Of a DNA stretch of 31,779 bases, positions 1 to 8,149 are shown one piece after another. The translations under genes and the position numbers were made by a program. This DNA is from a virus. The notes below the pieces were generated by a model. The model did not search any database. It was not told the DNA's origin and worked only from the letters and a program-made list of their open reading frames with translations. Location: positions 1 through 31,779 of IMG/VR virus record IMGVR_UViG_3300034019_000634; one strand, 5' to 3'. The stretch's first letter is position 1; every line of letters starts with the position of its first letter.

Positions 1-187
1 CGTTATAAGGAACTAAATTTGTAACTAATCCAGTTAAATGTATCATATCCGAATAACCTACTTGCTTCCACCCTCTACCTCTTGGTACTGGCAAGGTGTG
101 CATATCAATAATATTTTGTTTAGTTAGTTCTCTACCTTCTTGTGTGGCTGTGCAGTGAATTACTAAGTATTTTAATTTATTTTCCAT
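1..187 (-). CDS. N-acetylmuramoyl-L-alanine amidase (endolysin), partial
   Basis: Only the first 62 residues lie in the window; the gene runs off the left edge. The N-terminus reads MENKLKYLVIHCTA, and YLVIHCTAT followed by a GRELT segment and the block GWKQVGYSDMIHLTG is typical of the amidase_2 / T7-lysozyme family. These zinc enzymes cut the amide bond between N-acetylmuramic acid and L-alanine in peptidoglycan. The His near residue 11 is the expected first zinc ligand; the remaining ligands would lie outside the window. No signal peptide is visible, so export would need a holin, and a small membrane protein that could serve is at 4643-4882. The ATG begins 5 nt after a TATATTTG box, so the message may be leaderless. 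Family assignment is confident; the role in host lysis is inferred from family and position. Confidence 0.88.
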   Translation of the reverse strand, partial: MENKLKYLVIHCTATQEGRELTKQNIIDMHTLPVPRGRGWKQVGYSDMIHLTGLVTNLVPYN

Positions 188-191
188 ATTA

Positions 192-199
192 CAAATATA
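192..199 (-). promoter_or_regulatory. -7 promoter box (TATATTTG) for the amidase gene
   Basis: TATATTTG on the minus strand fits the Bacteroidota TAnnTTTG box and lies in the 20-bp gap before the amidase gene. The A of the amidase ATG is 5 nt after the final G, about where transcription should begin. No TTTG is seen at the -33 distance, so this is a partial match. Confidence 0.45.
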
Positions 200-207
200 A
201 ATAAAAT

Positions 208-981
208 TTATAAACCAGCGGCTGTTAATGCTTTAACTTGTTTAATTAATGTTTCTAAATCAGCTACTATTTTACCTGCTTGGTTACCAGTATAACTTGC
301 TGGTAATGTTGTTGACCACGGATCACCTGCTGAACCTGCCGCTAAAAGTTTAGCCGCTGCCGAATCAGGGTCTGAATCATAATTTGCTAATATTGCTTCC
401 CAAACACCTTGTACTAATTCTTCAACAGTTGCCTGTGATTGATTAACATATATTTGAGCTTCCATTCTTGCAACACCTTTTAAGTTTGCTGTTAAAGTAG
501 CAGTTCCATTCATTGTAGATGCCATTTTAACTGTTAAAGATAATCCTGATGTTAATACGCTAGTTCCTGCTAAAGTGGCTGACATTGCTATCCTTGCAGA
601 TACATTTCCAACTAATGTAGATGTACCTGTTAATGTAGCAGCTAATTGAATCCTAATTGATAAACCTGCCGTTAAAACACCTACACCATCCAATGTAACA
701 GCCATTGCAGAAGCACCCATCATTCCTGATGTTAAAGTACTACTTCCTGCTAGTGTATTAGAAGAAGATAATTCTCCTCCTTTTATTGCAAATATCCAAG
801 AATAAGGTGGTTCTGTACCTGTAAATATAGAAGCTCTTTTTAATAAACTTGTTGTAGTTGTATCAGGAATATAATAACTATACCAACTACTAGGCTTGTA
901 ATTTGAATACAAGTTAGTAAAGTTACCTATCGCTCGACCAGGTGAACTGTTTAATACGCTATAGTTATTTAGTAAACTCAT
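208..981 (-). CDS. Virion protein with about five 20-residue repeats (tail or fibre candidate)
   Basis: This 257-residue protein has no catalytic motif. Residues about 75-176 hold roughly five repeats of 20-21 residues with the pattern T(L/M)xGxxxLTxxL followed by alternating hydrophobic positions, for example TLTGTSTL and TLAGTSVL. Such beta-strand repeats are common in phage tail and fibre proteins. The C-terminal third changes character: a VWEAILANY segment, a DPWSTTLP turn and a final helix (IVADLETLIKQVKAL) resemble the C-terminal region of some tail-associated proteins. It lies between two paralogous structural genes and the amidase, consistent with a late virion gene. Specific function unknown; virion location is inferred. 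Confidence 0.6.
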   Translation of the reverse strand: MSLLNNYSVLNSSPGRAIGNFTNLYSNYKPSSWYSYYIPDTTTTSLLKRASIFTGTEPPYSWIFAIKGGELSSSNTLAGSSTLTSGMMGASAMAVTLDGVGVLTAGLSIRIQLAATLTGTSTLVGNVSARIAMSATLAGTSVLTSGLSLTVKMASTMNGTATLTANLKGVARMEAQIYVNQSQATVEELVQGVWEAILANYDSDPDSAAAKLLAAGSAGDPWSTTLPASYTGNQAGKIVADLETLIKQVKALTAAGL

Positions 982-987
982 TGATAA

Positions 988-2178
988 TCAATTCCATACC
1001 GTAGTTATAGTACCCGAAAAAGCTGAGCCAGCAACCGTATTAACACCACTACCATATAATAAATATAAAGCCGCTGTATCGTAAATTCTAGGCAGTGATG
1101 GCATTTCAGTTAACAAGTTTCTTTCTGCTGCTAAACCTAATGTAGATAAAGGTATTTCAGTAATTTCTTTAATTAAAGCTACTGTATACATTGCTGTTGA
1201 ATTTGTATAGTTAGCTGAATGTTGTAGTGAATTTATTTGAGCTATACCATTATCTCCAGACATTAAAGGTACTGTATAATTGTATTTACCTGTACCTGTA
1301 GCACCTGTATAAAGTATATGTGAATTAGTTGCTCCAGACTTACCAACTGGTAAAACAGTAGGTGTAACTCTACCTGTAGTTTGTGCTGAATTAGTATAAT
1401 CTGATAATGATAAATTGGGTGTAACTGCTCCTAATGCTGTTGCCGCAGGATTAAAATAAATTGCTTGAACACCAGCTCCATTTGTGTATCTTGGAAGTAA
1501 CCAAGTTATAGTATGTGTACCTGTTCCAGCGTCTGTAATATTAATTTGTGTTCCTGCAATAGCATTAGCATAAGTAGTAGCCACTTCAAATGTACCATCA
1601 GTCATTCTAATTAAAAAGTAATCTGTAGCAGTAGCTAAAGGTGCAGGAAGTGTAGTAGTTGTTGTAAACCTAACTCTTGTTCCTGTTAATAAATTACTTG
1701 GTATTGACGCTGTTGATGTGTAAGTACAAATATCTGTACCTGCATCAGCAGTAAAAGTATCACTTCTACCTAATGTATTTGTACAAGCTTGTGCTGTTAA
1801 TGTAGGTAAATCAGCAGCAGCCATTCTATAATAACCAATTACATCAATTAGTTTTATAATTCCTGGTACAACAGTTGCGGCAGCACTTACAGCCGTCATA
1901 TTTAATAAATACTTATAATAGTTTGACGCTTGAACGTTTCCGCCATGTTGAATTGTAGATGCACTTGTTGTAGTATCTAATACTGGTACAAATGTTTTAC
2001 TAGAACCTGTATCAAATAAAGCATCAGCAGGTGGATTACCAGCACCTCTAAATAGAGTATGAAATTCATTAGCTACAGCATTGGCTGTAGGATTAAAGTT
2101 CTTTCCAAAGTTATTTTTAAATGTTTGACCATTGCTTAGTGCGTTTATTAATTGGTCGTGTGATGCTATTCCAGCCAT
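988..2178 (-). CDS. Virion structural protein, paralogue of the next gene upstream
   Basis: This 396-residue protein is a diverged copy of the 377-residue product at 2194-3327. The two share a domain of about 90 residues (here about 140-227) with SNLLTGT, a DYFLIR.(T/S)DGT strand, an NI..(A/N)GTGTHT hairpin and WLLPR. That domain is a widespread small beta domain in phage structural proteins. They also share a C-terminal block with LPRIYD. The N-terminal 120 residues are much less alike. Transcription appears continuous with the neighbours (15-bp gap upstream, 6 bp downstream). Two tandem copies suggest paired components of one assembly, such as a tail or baseplate ring, but that is inference. 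Confidence 0.62.
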   Translation of the reverse strand: MAGIASHDQLINALSNGQTFKNNFGKNFNPTANAVANEFHTLFRGAGNPPADALFDTGSSKTFVPVLDTTTSASTIQHGGNVQASNYYKYLLNMTAVSAAATVVPGIIKLIDVIGYYRMAAADLPTLTAQACTNTLGRSDTFTADAGTDICTYTSTASIPSNLLTGTRVRFTTTTTLPAPLATATDYFLIRMTDGTFEVATTYANAIAGTQINITDAGTGTHTITWLLPRYTNGAGVQAIYFNPAATALGAVTPNLSLSDYTNSAQTTGRVTPTVLPVGKSGATNSHILYTGATGTGKYNYTVPLMSGDNGIAQINSLQHSANYTNSTAMYTVALIKEITEIPLSTLGLAAERNLLTEMPSLPRIYDTAALYLLYGSGVNTVAGSAFSGTITTVWN

Positions 2179-2193
2179 TGTATTTTATTTTAA

Positions 2194-3327
2194 TTAATTA
2201 AATATTACTTTTAAATTTCCTGTTACTACAGCAGTTGCTAATGTTCCATTAGGTAGTCCTATAAAGCCTAAAAAGGCATCATCATATATTCTAGGTAATT
2301 GTGCGCTATGTAGTAAATAATCTTTCTCTACTGGAGCGTCTATACCTCTTATTAATGTTTCTGCTAAAGGTCTTACTAAAACTATTGAAAAGAATCCTGT
2401 ATCTACTCCATTCATTTGAACCGATTGAATACTTCTTACTCCTTTATCGCCAGATTGTAAGCTTATAAATGGTCCAGCAGTATTTACACCAACAGCTAAA
2501 GCTGAATTTGTTATAGTACCCAAAACACTTGATGTATTTTGAGGTATGTTTCCAGATGTTCTACCTGCTACTCCTTCACTATTTGTATAGTTCACTGTAA
2601 ATGTTTGTCCACCTGTTCTAGCACCTGTTGTAATAGCCATCATTTGTACACCTTCTCCATTACCCCATCTTGGTAATAACCATTTTAGTGTATGTGTTCC
2701 TGTACCATTATTTAAGATATTTACACAAACTCCATTTCTAGCATTATCTAATGTTGTTGCTAATCGACAAGTTCCATCAGATACTCTAATCAAATAATAA
2801 TCACCAACACTTAACCCTAAAGGTAATGTTCCAGTTGTAGATAGTGTTACTAAAGTTCCTGTTAATAAATTTGCAGGAATAAATGTAGTTGTTGTATATG
2901 TTAGTAAATCATTTGTAAAATCTGCTGTAAAATCAGCAAAAGAAGGTGGTGTATTTGTACAAGTTTGTAATCCTGTTTCGGAATCGTCAAATGTTGGATA
3001 GTATAATAAATAATCTAATAATAACATTTGCATTGGTAAGGCTGTTACTGTTGGATTCCATATAGTTGTTTTTCTAAGATGTTTTTGAGCTGGTAATACA
3101 TTTGCTCCATGATACAATCCTAAATCTGTTGATTGATATACTTGTGTAGCTGTTAAAGGAGAAGCATCAAACCATTGTTTTGCCTTTGGATTTCCAGCGG
3201 CATTTGCAAAATCAAACCAAATTCCAGCAGTAGTAGCCTGAGTAGGATTCTTCCTAAACTGGTAATTGCGAACTCTTCCTTCAAGTTCTGCATCTACTAC
3301 TGATTTTATTCCGTTGAATCCTGGCAT
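2194..3327 (-). CDS. Virion structural protein, paralogue of the next gene downstream
   Basis: This 377-residue product carries the same beta domain at about residues 131-217 (ANLLTGT, DYYLIRVSDGT, NGTGTHTLKWLLPR) and the same LPRIYD block near the C-terminus as the 396-residue protein downstream. The N-terminus is distinct, with FRKNPTQATTAGIWFDFANA, a conserved-looking region rich in Asn and Ala. No enzyme motif is seen. It follows the zinc-ribbon-like gene by 3 bp, so it belongs to the same late transcript. The paralogy is directly visible; the structural role is inferred from composition and context. Confidence 0.62.
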   Translation of the reverse strand: MPGFNGIKSVVDAELEGRVRNYQFRKNPTQATTAGIWFDFANAAGNPKAKQWFDASPLTATQVYQSTDLGLYHGANVLPAQKHLRKTTIWNPTVTALPMQMLLLDYLLYYPTFDDSETGLQTCTNTPPSFADFTADFTNDLLTYTTTTFIPANLLTGTLVTLSTTGTLPLGLSVGDYYLIRVSDGTCRLATTLDNARNGVCVNILNNGTGTHTLKWLLPRWGNGEGVQMMAITTGARTGGQTFTVNYTNSEGVAGRTSGNIPQNTSSVLGTITNSALAVGVNTAGPFISLQSGDKGVRSIQSVQMNGVDTGFFSIVLVRPLAETLIRGIDAPVEKDYLLHSAQLPRIYDDAFLGFIGLPNGTLATAVVTGNLKVIFN

Positions 3328-3330
3328 ATC

Positions 3331-3783
3331 TTACATTGCTAAACTACTTTTACCAACAGCTACAGCTTCCATTTCCGCTATAACTTTAGCACCTTCACAT
3401 TTACAATTAAATATCGGTGGATTAACATGGTCAACTGAAACTTGAGTTCCACAAATACTACAATTGTATATTTCATTTGAATCTACTAATTGATTAGTTA
3501 TTGTTCCTACTTCAAAAACAGGTTGAAATATATTACTAATTTTAATATCAGGAATTGAACCTTCTAAAACAAGGTTTCCTTTATGGTAAACTTTCATTCC
3601 GTTTACTATGTCCGATTTACCTATACATTTTGGAAATACCACTTCGCTAGTATTAAATATTTTACCATTACCAGTTAATGAGAACTCACAATTTTGAGCT
3701 TCATAACCTTCATAGTTAGTTTCAACTTCTCCATTGAAAAGTTTAACTATAACATCTTTTTTATTAAATATTGGCAATACCAT
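3331..3783 (-). CDS. Small phage protein with a possible zinc ribbon
   Basis: The 150-residue product has a beta-rich N-terminal part and two cysteine pairs near the C-terminus, C108-x2-C111 and C127-x-C129, in CSICG and CKCEG. Four cysteines in this layout suggest one bound zinc ion, although the second pair has one spacer residue where two are usual. Its start overlaps the stop of the upstream 136-residue gene by one base (TAATG type), so the two are probably translationally coupled. It may be a tail adaptor or tip component; no family is recognised with certainty. Confidence 0.5.
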   Translation of the reverse strand: MVLPIFNKKDVIVKLFNGEVETNYEGYEAQNCEFSLTGNGKIFNTSEVVFPKCIGKSDIVNGMKVYHKGNLVLEGSIPDIKISNIFQPVFEVGTITNQLVDSNEIYNCSICGTQVSVDHVNPPIFNCKCEGAKVIAEMEAVAVGKSSLAM

Positions 3784-4193
3784 TATGCCTCCGTTGCTAC
3801 TAATGCCCCAATTGCAAAGTTAGGTGTAATACCTGGACTTAATGAACGAGGCGTTGTTAACGCTCCGAAATAAATAATTGTACCTGCTCCTGAAGCAGTT
3901 GTTACAATACCGCAATAAGTAATTGATTCTGTTGCAGTTGTATATTCAGGAAACGTAATCGCTGCTACATTGCTTGAAGATGCACTAGAAGCTGCTGTAA
4001 ATCCTGTTGCGGCAGTTACTAATACCCTTGCATAAGAAGCGTCTGTAGCTTCGTTAGTATTAGCTGAACCGCCAACTCCTGGTGATATTGTATATAAAGC
4101 AACCCATCGGCTAACATTTGCTCTCCAAGACGGATCTACTGCTCTTAAATTTGCGTTTAATGTGTCATCGGCTGACGCTGTACTTTTTGGCAT
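3783..4193 (-). CDS. Small beta-rich phage virion protein
   Basis: The 136-residue product has the pattern of a widespread small phage protein type: WVALYTISPG near the start, a SYARVLV strand, an FTAASS..SSNVAAITFPE stretch and a C-terminal G.L..P...SPG..P.F..GAL region. Members typically sit among tail or decoration genes and are almost all beta strand. It contains no cysteine ligands or enzyme residues apart from one isolated Cys. It overlaps the zinc-ribbon-like gene by one base. Identification is by pattern resemblance only. Confidence 0.5.
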   Translation of the reverse strand: MPKSTASADDTLNANLRAVDPSWRANVSRWVALYTISPGVGGSANTNEATDASYARVLVTAATGFTAASSASSSNVAAITFPEYTTATESITYCGIVTTASGAGTIIYFGALTTPRSLSPGITPNFAIGALVATEA

Positions 4194-4205
4194 ATTATTG
4201 TTTTT

Positions 4206-4640
4206 TTAAATTGTTATATTAATACTAGTTAAATTATCGTTTATATCATAATCTAAATCCTTTGTATAAACAAAAGAATCAGATGTTCTTGTTGTTACTA
4301 TTTGTGTTAAATTTCCTAAAGTGTAAATATACGAAATAGAATAATATTGTACAAGTCTACTTGGTGAATCCCAAATATTTAATTCGGTTAAATCATCGCC
4401 AGTATAAATTAGTTCTTTGTATCTTTGTAAAGTATCTGTTAGTTTTAAATCTAATAAAATGTTGTTTATTTCACTATATTGAGCTGTCGGAGTCCAATCA
4501 TCTTCAATAAATCTACCACCTGTTCCTTGTGTGTTTGTGCATTGATATATTATACCATCTTTTATACAACATTCTAAATAAAAATATTGTCTTGGAGCTG
4601 TAAATTCCCTTAGATTTTTATATACATCGTTTTCAGCCAA
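4206..4640 (-). CDS. Hypothetical protein in the late region
   Basis: The 144-residue product is not recognised. It begins with MAENDVYKNL, has two cysteines near residues 24-25 (ECCIKDG) and a C-terminal half of probable beta strands with many Tyr, Thr and Ile residues. No signal peptide or membrane segment is visible. It starts 2 bp after the stop of the holin-like gene, so it is read on the same late transcript. A tail or host-contact role is possible from position but not supported by any motif. Confidence 0.4.
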   Translation of the reverse strand: MAENDVYKNLREFTAPRQYFYLECCIKDGIIYQCTNTQGTGGRFIEDDWTPTAQYSEINNILLDLKLTDTLQRYKELIYTGDDLTELNIWDSPSRLVQYYSISYIYTLGNLTQIVTTRTSDSFVYTKDLDYDINDNLTSINITI

Positions 4641-4642
4641 TG

Positions 4643-4882
4643 TTATTTTTTCGATTCTAATTTATCAACACGATATTTAACCTCTTTTACATCCTCCTTT
4701 AAGTTTGTATGATCATTAGCTAATATACCAAGTTCATTTTTAATTTGATTTAAAACAGTTTCAATGCCACCCATTTTAGCTACCATTGATTTACCTATCC
4801 ATGCTAAAAAGCCTAAAAAAGTAGTTATTACAAATCCAATAATTGTAAGTAATATATTTTGTTCTGTTGCTGTTAGTGTCAT
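4643..4882 (-). CDS. Small membrane protein with coiled coil, holin-like
   Basis: The 79-residue product has one strong transmembrane segment at about residues 8-30 (ILLTIIGFVITTFLGFLAWIG). A charged, probably coiled-coil tail of about 45 residues follows, rich in Glu, Lys, Leu and Val, ending KYRVDKLESKK. A single N-terminal membrane helix plus helical tail resembles phage holin or XhlA-type haemolysin-like accessory proteins, although XhlA has the reverse order. It lies upstream of an amidase in the same transcription direction but seven genes away. A holin role is plausible, not proven; another membrane-anchored virion factor is the alternative. Confidence 0.45.
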   Translation of the reverse strand: MTLTATEQNILLTIIGFVITTFLGFLAWIGKSMVAKMGGIETVLNQIKNELGILANDHTNLKEDVKEVKYRVDKLESKK

Positions 4883-4884
4883 AA

Positions 4885-6846
4885 TTAGAATCCTATTGCT
4901 GTTTCAATTATTGATGCTACTATTGGTTGCCCTGCTCCGTTAATATGTATGCCATCAGGACTATACGTTGGATTAATAGCAAAACCAGTACCCAATAAAG
5001 GCGTATATAAATCAATCGTGTTTGTAAATCCTGCTTCTATTAAAGTTTTTAATCCACTATTATCCGACGCGTTCAAAGGTGGAATACAACATACATATAT
5101 TGTTGCACTTGGTATTAATGCGTGTATAGTATTGTAAAGTGTTTGTAATTTAGCAAAAACAGTAGCGTTACTATCTCCTAAATATTTATTGTTAGTCCCT
5201 AAATTAATAACTACTATTGCAGGGTTTAAACTTGCTATTTCGTTACCGTTAACATCTTCAACCTTTGCACCTGGCCCGCCGTAAACATTGTAATATCTTC
5301 CTAATCCAACACGCTCAGTAATTGCATTAGGTTTATAGTCTGCAAAGAATCTAAAGAAGTTGCTGTCACCTACAAAACAAACATCAGCATTTAATTCAGC
5401 AGGGCTAAAGTATTGAAAATAACTCCCTGTTTGTGTTGCTCCACTTGTGTTAACTTGGTAATTACATGAAATTGTAAAGCGTTCAAATGAACTTTTATAT
5501 CCACTTGGTGAGTATTGTAACATCCTTGTAAACAAACCATCATTTGATATTGCACCCATTGCTGGAGTAAATGCCATTGGTGCTATGTTAGTTTGTGGGT
5601 ATGTAATACCAAAGTCGTAGAAATGTGAATGTACTAAAGTGCCACCATTATAAACTCTTAACGTATAAAGGTTTTTATGGTTTTGTAAATCAAGTCTTAA
5701 ATTATCACCGTTTGAAGGGATAACAGAAGTGGCAGAAGTGCTTAATAAATTTGTTCCTGTTGCTCCGTTTCTAAAATAAATGTAACCCGTACTAATATCG
5801 TAAACAGCATAAAAATTATTGTATAAACCAATAGCGGCTACAAATAGCCCTTTAGCAGCATTTGTTACTTCAAAGCCTGTACCATTAGAACTAAATACGC
5901 CACTTGTGTTTATGTAGTTACTTCCTATTGATAACCTTGCAAAGTCATCACTAAAAATATTACCTTTCATTGGCTTAGGCGTCCAAACTGTATTTGATTT
6001 TAAAAGTCCTAAACGGTAATTAAAATCGGCTTGGTCTATTTGACTACTTGCACCTTTACCCCATTTATAAACTTCTTTTGTAGATTCACGAAGTACTGCA
6101 TCGGTAACAGTATAATGTATTCCTAAACAGTAATCTTCAAAAATAGCAAAAGAAACTCCTGGATTAACATTATCATCAACAACAACACCATTTTTCCATA
6201 GCCTTAATGTTGACCCCCTTACTTCTATTGCAGTTGTTCCAATTGCGCTACCTTGTGAACTAAATAATTCAGCTACAGAAGCATTAGAAATATTTAATAA
6301 TCCTTTCGCTAAACCTGAATAACGAGCCGCTACAAAAGAATTTATCCCCGAAGCATTATCGCACCAAACGCCCGCCTCTAATTCAAAACCCCCACTTGAT
6401 CCACTACCCTCTGTATTTACGTGAATATAAATAAATCCATCTGCAAGTTTAAAAGCCTCTGCATTAACGTTATCAATAAATCCGTTCTTTAAATATTTAC
6501 CTGCTCCACCTGTATAGCCTGTTGTTGCCCACGTTGGTGCGCCATTTTCTACGATAGGAAAGCTACTGCTAATAGCGTTAACCTTTGCATTTGCTTGTGT
6601 GTTGATTCCAAAAAAGTAATCATAATCAAACGCCTCTTTAATACCGCCCTCCTCCATTGGTAAGCCATTAAATACTTTTAAACCTAAGAAAAAAGATTTA
6701 ATTAATTCCTGTTCTGGTGTACTTGGTGCATTTGGTAAACGGTCAAGGTAAGCTTGACCATCATAATCAACTGGGTATAATGCAGGAACAGTGTTTGATG
6801 CTGTTTTTATTAAAATTAAACGTCTATTTATATTAATATTAGGCAT
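4885..6846 (-). CDS. Large virion protein with C-terminal SGNH/GDSL hydrolase domain
   Basis: The 653-residue product has a C-terminal SGNH-type esterase domain from about residue 485. Block I is GDSN (nucleophile S495), block III is GTNN (about 550-553), and block V is SPDGIH with D631 and H634 as the remaining triad residues. The family removes acyl groups from sugars or other esters. The N-terminal 480 residues contain probable beta-sandwich stretches such as WCDNASGINSF and an FSDDFARLSIGSNY segment near the middle, resembling lectin-like folds. Placed between small virion genes, it is best read as a surface or tail protein that trims host polysaccharide or capsule esters during adsorption. 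The hydrolase domain is well supported; the substrate and virion location are inferred. Confidence 0.75.
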   Translation of the reverse strand: MPNININRRLILIKTASNTVPALYPVDYDGQAYLDRLPNAPSTPEQELIKSFFLGLKVFNGLPMEEGGIKEAFDYDYFFGINTQANAKVNAISSSFPIVENGAPTWATTGYTGGAGKYLKNGFIDNVNAEAFKLADGFIYIHVNTEGSGSSGGFELEAGVWCDNASGINSFVAARYSGLAKGLLNISNASVAELFSSQGSAIGTTAIEVRGSTLRLWKNGVVVDDNVNPGVSFAIFEDYCLGIHYTVTDAVLRESTKEVYKWGKGASSQIDQADFNYRLGLLKSNTVWTPKPMKGNIFSDDFARLSIGSNYINTSGVFSSNGTGFEVTNAAKGLFVAAIGLYNNFYAVYDISTGYIYFRNGATGTNLLSTSATSVIPSNGDNLRLDLQNHKNLYTLRVYNGGTLVHSHFYDFGITYPQTNIAPMAFTPAMGAISNDGLFTRMLQYSPSGYKSSFERFTISCNYQVNTSGATQTGSYFQYFSPAELNADVCFVGDSNFFRFFADYKPNAITERVGLGRYYNVYGGPGAKVEDVNGNEIASLNPAIVVINLGTNNKYLGDSNATVFAKLQTLYNTIHALIPSATIYVCCIPPLNASDNSGLKTLIEAGFTNTIDLYTPLLGTGFAINPTYSPDGIHINGAGQPIVASIIETAIGF

Positions 6847-6849
6847 CTA

Positions 6850-7365
6850 TTAATCTTGCAAGAAACCAAAGTTTATAGATAAAGTTGTTGAATTAGCTGC
6901 GTAAGTTGGAGTTCCTGTTGTTATTACAACATAATATAAATCTAGTCCACCATTAGTTTTTAATACTTGTGAAAAAGCATCGCTGTCATATATTGATTTA
7001 GAGTCAATTGATTCATAATCAGTAGCTGCAATATTTATTTTAGCTATTTCTTGTGTAAAAGCCGTTCCTGAACCCCAAACAAAAGCTGAATTATCAGTTG
7101 TTGTTGCTCCCAACGGCAATGAATCAAATATTAGTATTGTTAATGCTGCACTTTGAGCCGCTGTATCTTTTACTTGTATTGACTTCAATATAGCTGTACC
7201 GTTTACAACTGTTACAACATCTTTTAATTGTTGTATTGTTCCAACACAATCTCCAGAACTATAAGCTCCTGCACTTGTTGTAATAGGTGATTTTATTAAT
7301 AAAGATTTACCGCCAGTAGTGATACCAGCGGTTAATTTTCTCCAAACTTCTGAAATGGTAGACAT
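6850..7365 (-). CDS. Small phage structural protein
   Basis: The 171-residue product starts MSTISEVWRKL and contains AGAYSSGDCVG, a SIQVKDTA strand and LTILIFDS, a beta-rich arrangement seen in small phage structural proteins that lie next to capsid or tail genes. It has no cysteine pair, membrane segment or catalytic motif. It is 20 bp downstream of the 229-residue fibre-like gene and 3 bp upstream of the SGNH protein, so all three are probably co-transcribed. Decoration or fibre-associated function is an inference from composition and context. Confidence 0.5.
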   Translation of the reverse strand: MSTISEVWRKLTAGITTGGKSLLIKSPITTSAGAYSSGDCVGTIQQLKDVVTVVNGTAILKSIQVKDTAAQSAALTILIFDSLPLGATTTDNSAFVWGSGTAFTQEIAKINIAATDYESIDSKSIYDSDAFSQVLKTNGGLDLYYVVITTGTPTYAANSTTLSINFGFLQD

Positions 7366-7385
7366 ATTTTTTATGTTTTAATTAA

Positions 7386-8075
7386 TTAAACTATACGTGA
7401 TAAAATACCAACAGTAGCACTTTGTAAATACAATTGGTAACGAGCTAATTTATTTACAGTAGAACAAGTTAATGTTGCTCCACCAGTAATAACAGGTGTT
7501 GCTACAGCTATTGTTGCTCCAGCGTCAACTGCTAATGTTAATCCATTTGAACCTGTTGTATTATCTGTTACAAATTCTAATACTGTTCCTGCTCCAATTG
7601 TTACACCTGCTGCTGCAAATGCTGTTATGATATTAGCAACTGAATCTAACGTTAAGGTTACAGCGGCGGCTGTGGTTGATTTTAAACAACCTGCAATTAA
7701 ACCATTTTTAACCTCTGTTAAAGTCCATCCAACAGTTGTATCTACAGCGGCTGTATAAGGTGTCATTTTACGTATAATATTCTTGCTGATAGCTAATTGA
7801 CCACCAATTTGAGCATTTTTAACTACACCTAATCCACCTGCTGTTTTAACAGCACCTGTATCTGTACTTGTTGATTCTGTTGTTAATGAAGATACAATAG
7901 CTCCACTAAATGTATTTGTTCCTGTGTACGTATTACTTCCTGCATAAGTTCCTGCATTTGTAAATACTTGGCTAAATATAACTGCATCGTTAGCATTTAT
8001 ACCATCTAATAAATTTCCTAATCTTGTAGGAAATGGAGTTAATTGAGTTGTTCCGTTTATAATTTTAAGTCCCAT
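7386..8075 (-). CDS. Fibre-like virion protein
   Basis: The 229-residue product is rich in Ala, Thr, Val and Gly. Residues about 40-95 hold short repeats (AGTYAGSNTY, TGTNTFSGA) followed by TGAVKTAGGLGVVKNAQIGG. The segment TGA..TAGGLGV.KN..IGG is a familiar trimeric fibre element in phage head and tail fibres. The C-terminal half, with ITAFAAAGVTIGAGTVLEF, looks like a beta-structured head domain. It is the first gene after a terminator (8090-8122) and has no recognisable promoter, so its expression may depend on read-through. A head-fibre or tail-fibre role is likely; which one cannot be told. Confidence 0.55.
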   Translation of the reverse strand: MGLKIINGTTQLTPFPTRLGNLLDGINANDAVIFSQVFTNAGTYAGSNTYTGTNTFSGAIVSSLTTESTSTDTGAVKTAGGLGVVKNAQIGGQLAISKNIIRKMTPYTAAVDTTVGWTLTEVKNGLIAGCLKSTTAAAVTLTLDSVANIITAFAAAGVTIGAGTVLEFVTDNTTGSNGLTLAVDAGATIAVATPVITGGATLTCSTVNKLARYQLYLQSATVGILSRIV

Positions 8076-8089
8076 AATATTTTGTTTTT

Positions 8090-8122
8090 AAAAAAGGGGA
8101 GAAATCTACTGACAACTCCCCT
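8090..8122 (-). terminator. Rho-independent terminator after the 539-residue virion gene
   Basis: On the minus strand a 7-bp stem AGGGGAG/CTCCCCT with a 14-nt loop is followed by a run of T. It lies between the 539-residue gene and the fibre-like gene, and no TAnnTTTG box follows it. Confidence 0.75.
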
Positions 8123-8149
8123 CTTATGATTATTTTTTTATTTAATTAT

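Noticed and set aside
208-981. A diversity-generating retroelement or variable-repeat region
   Set aside because: The repeats in the 257-residue protein and the paralogous virion genes are protein-level repeats. No reverse transcriptase or template repeat with adenine-specific changes is present.
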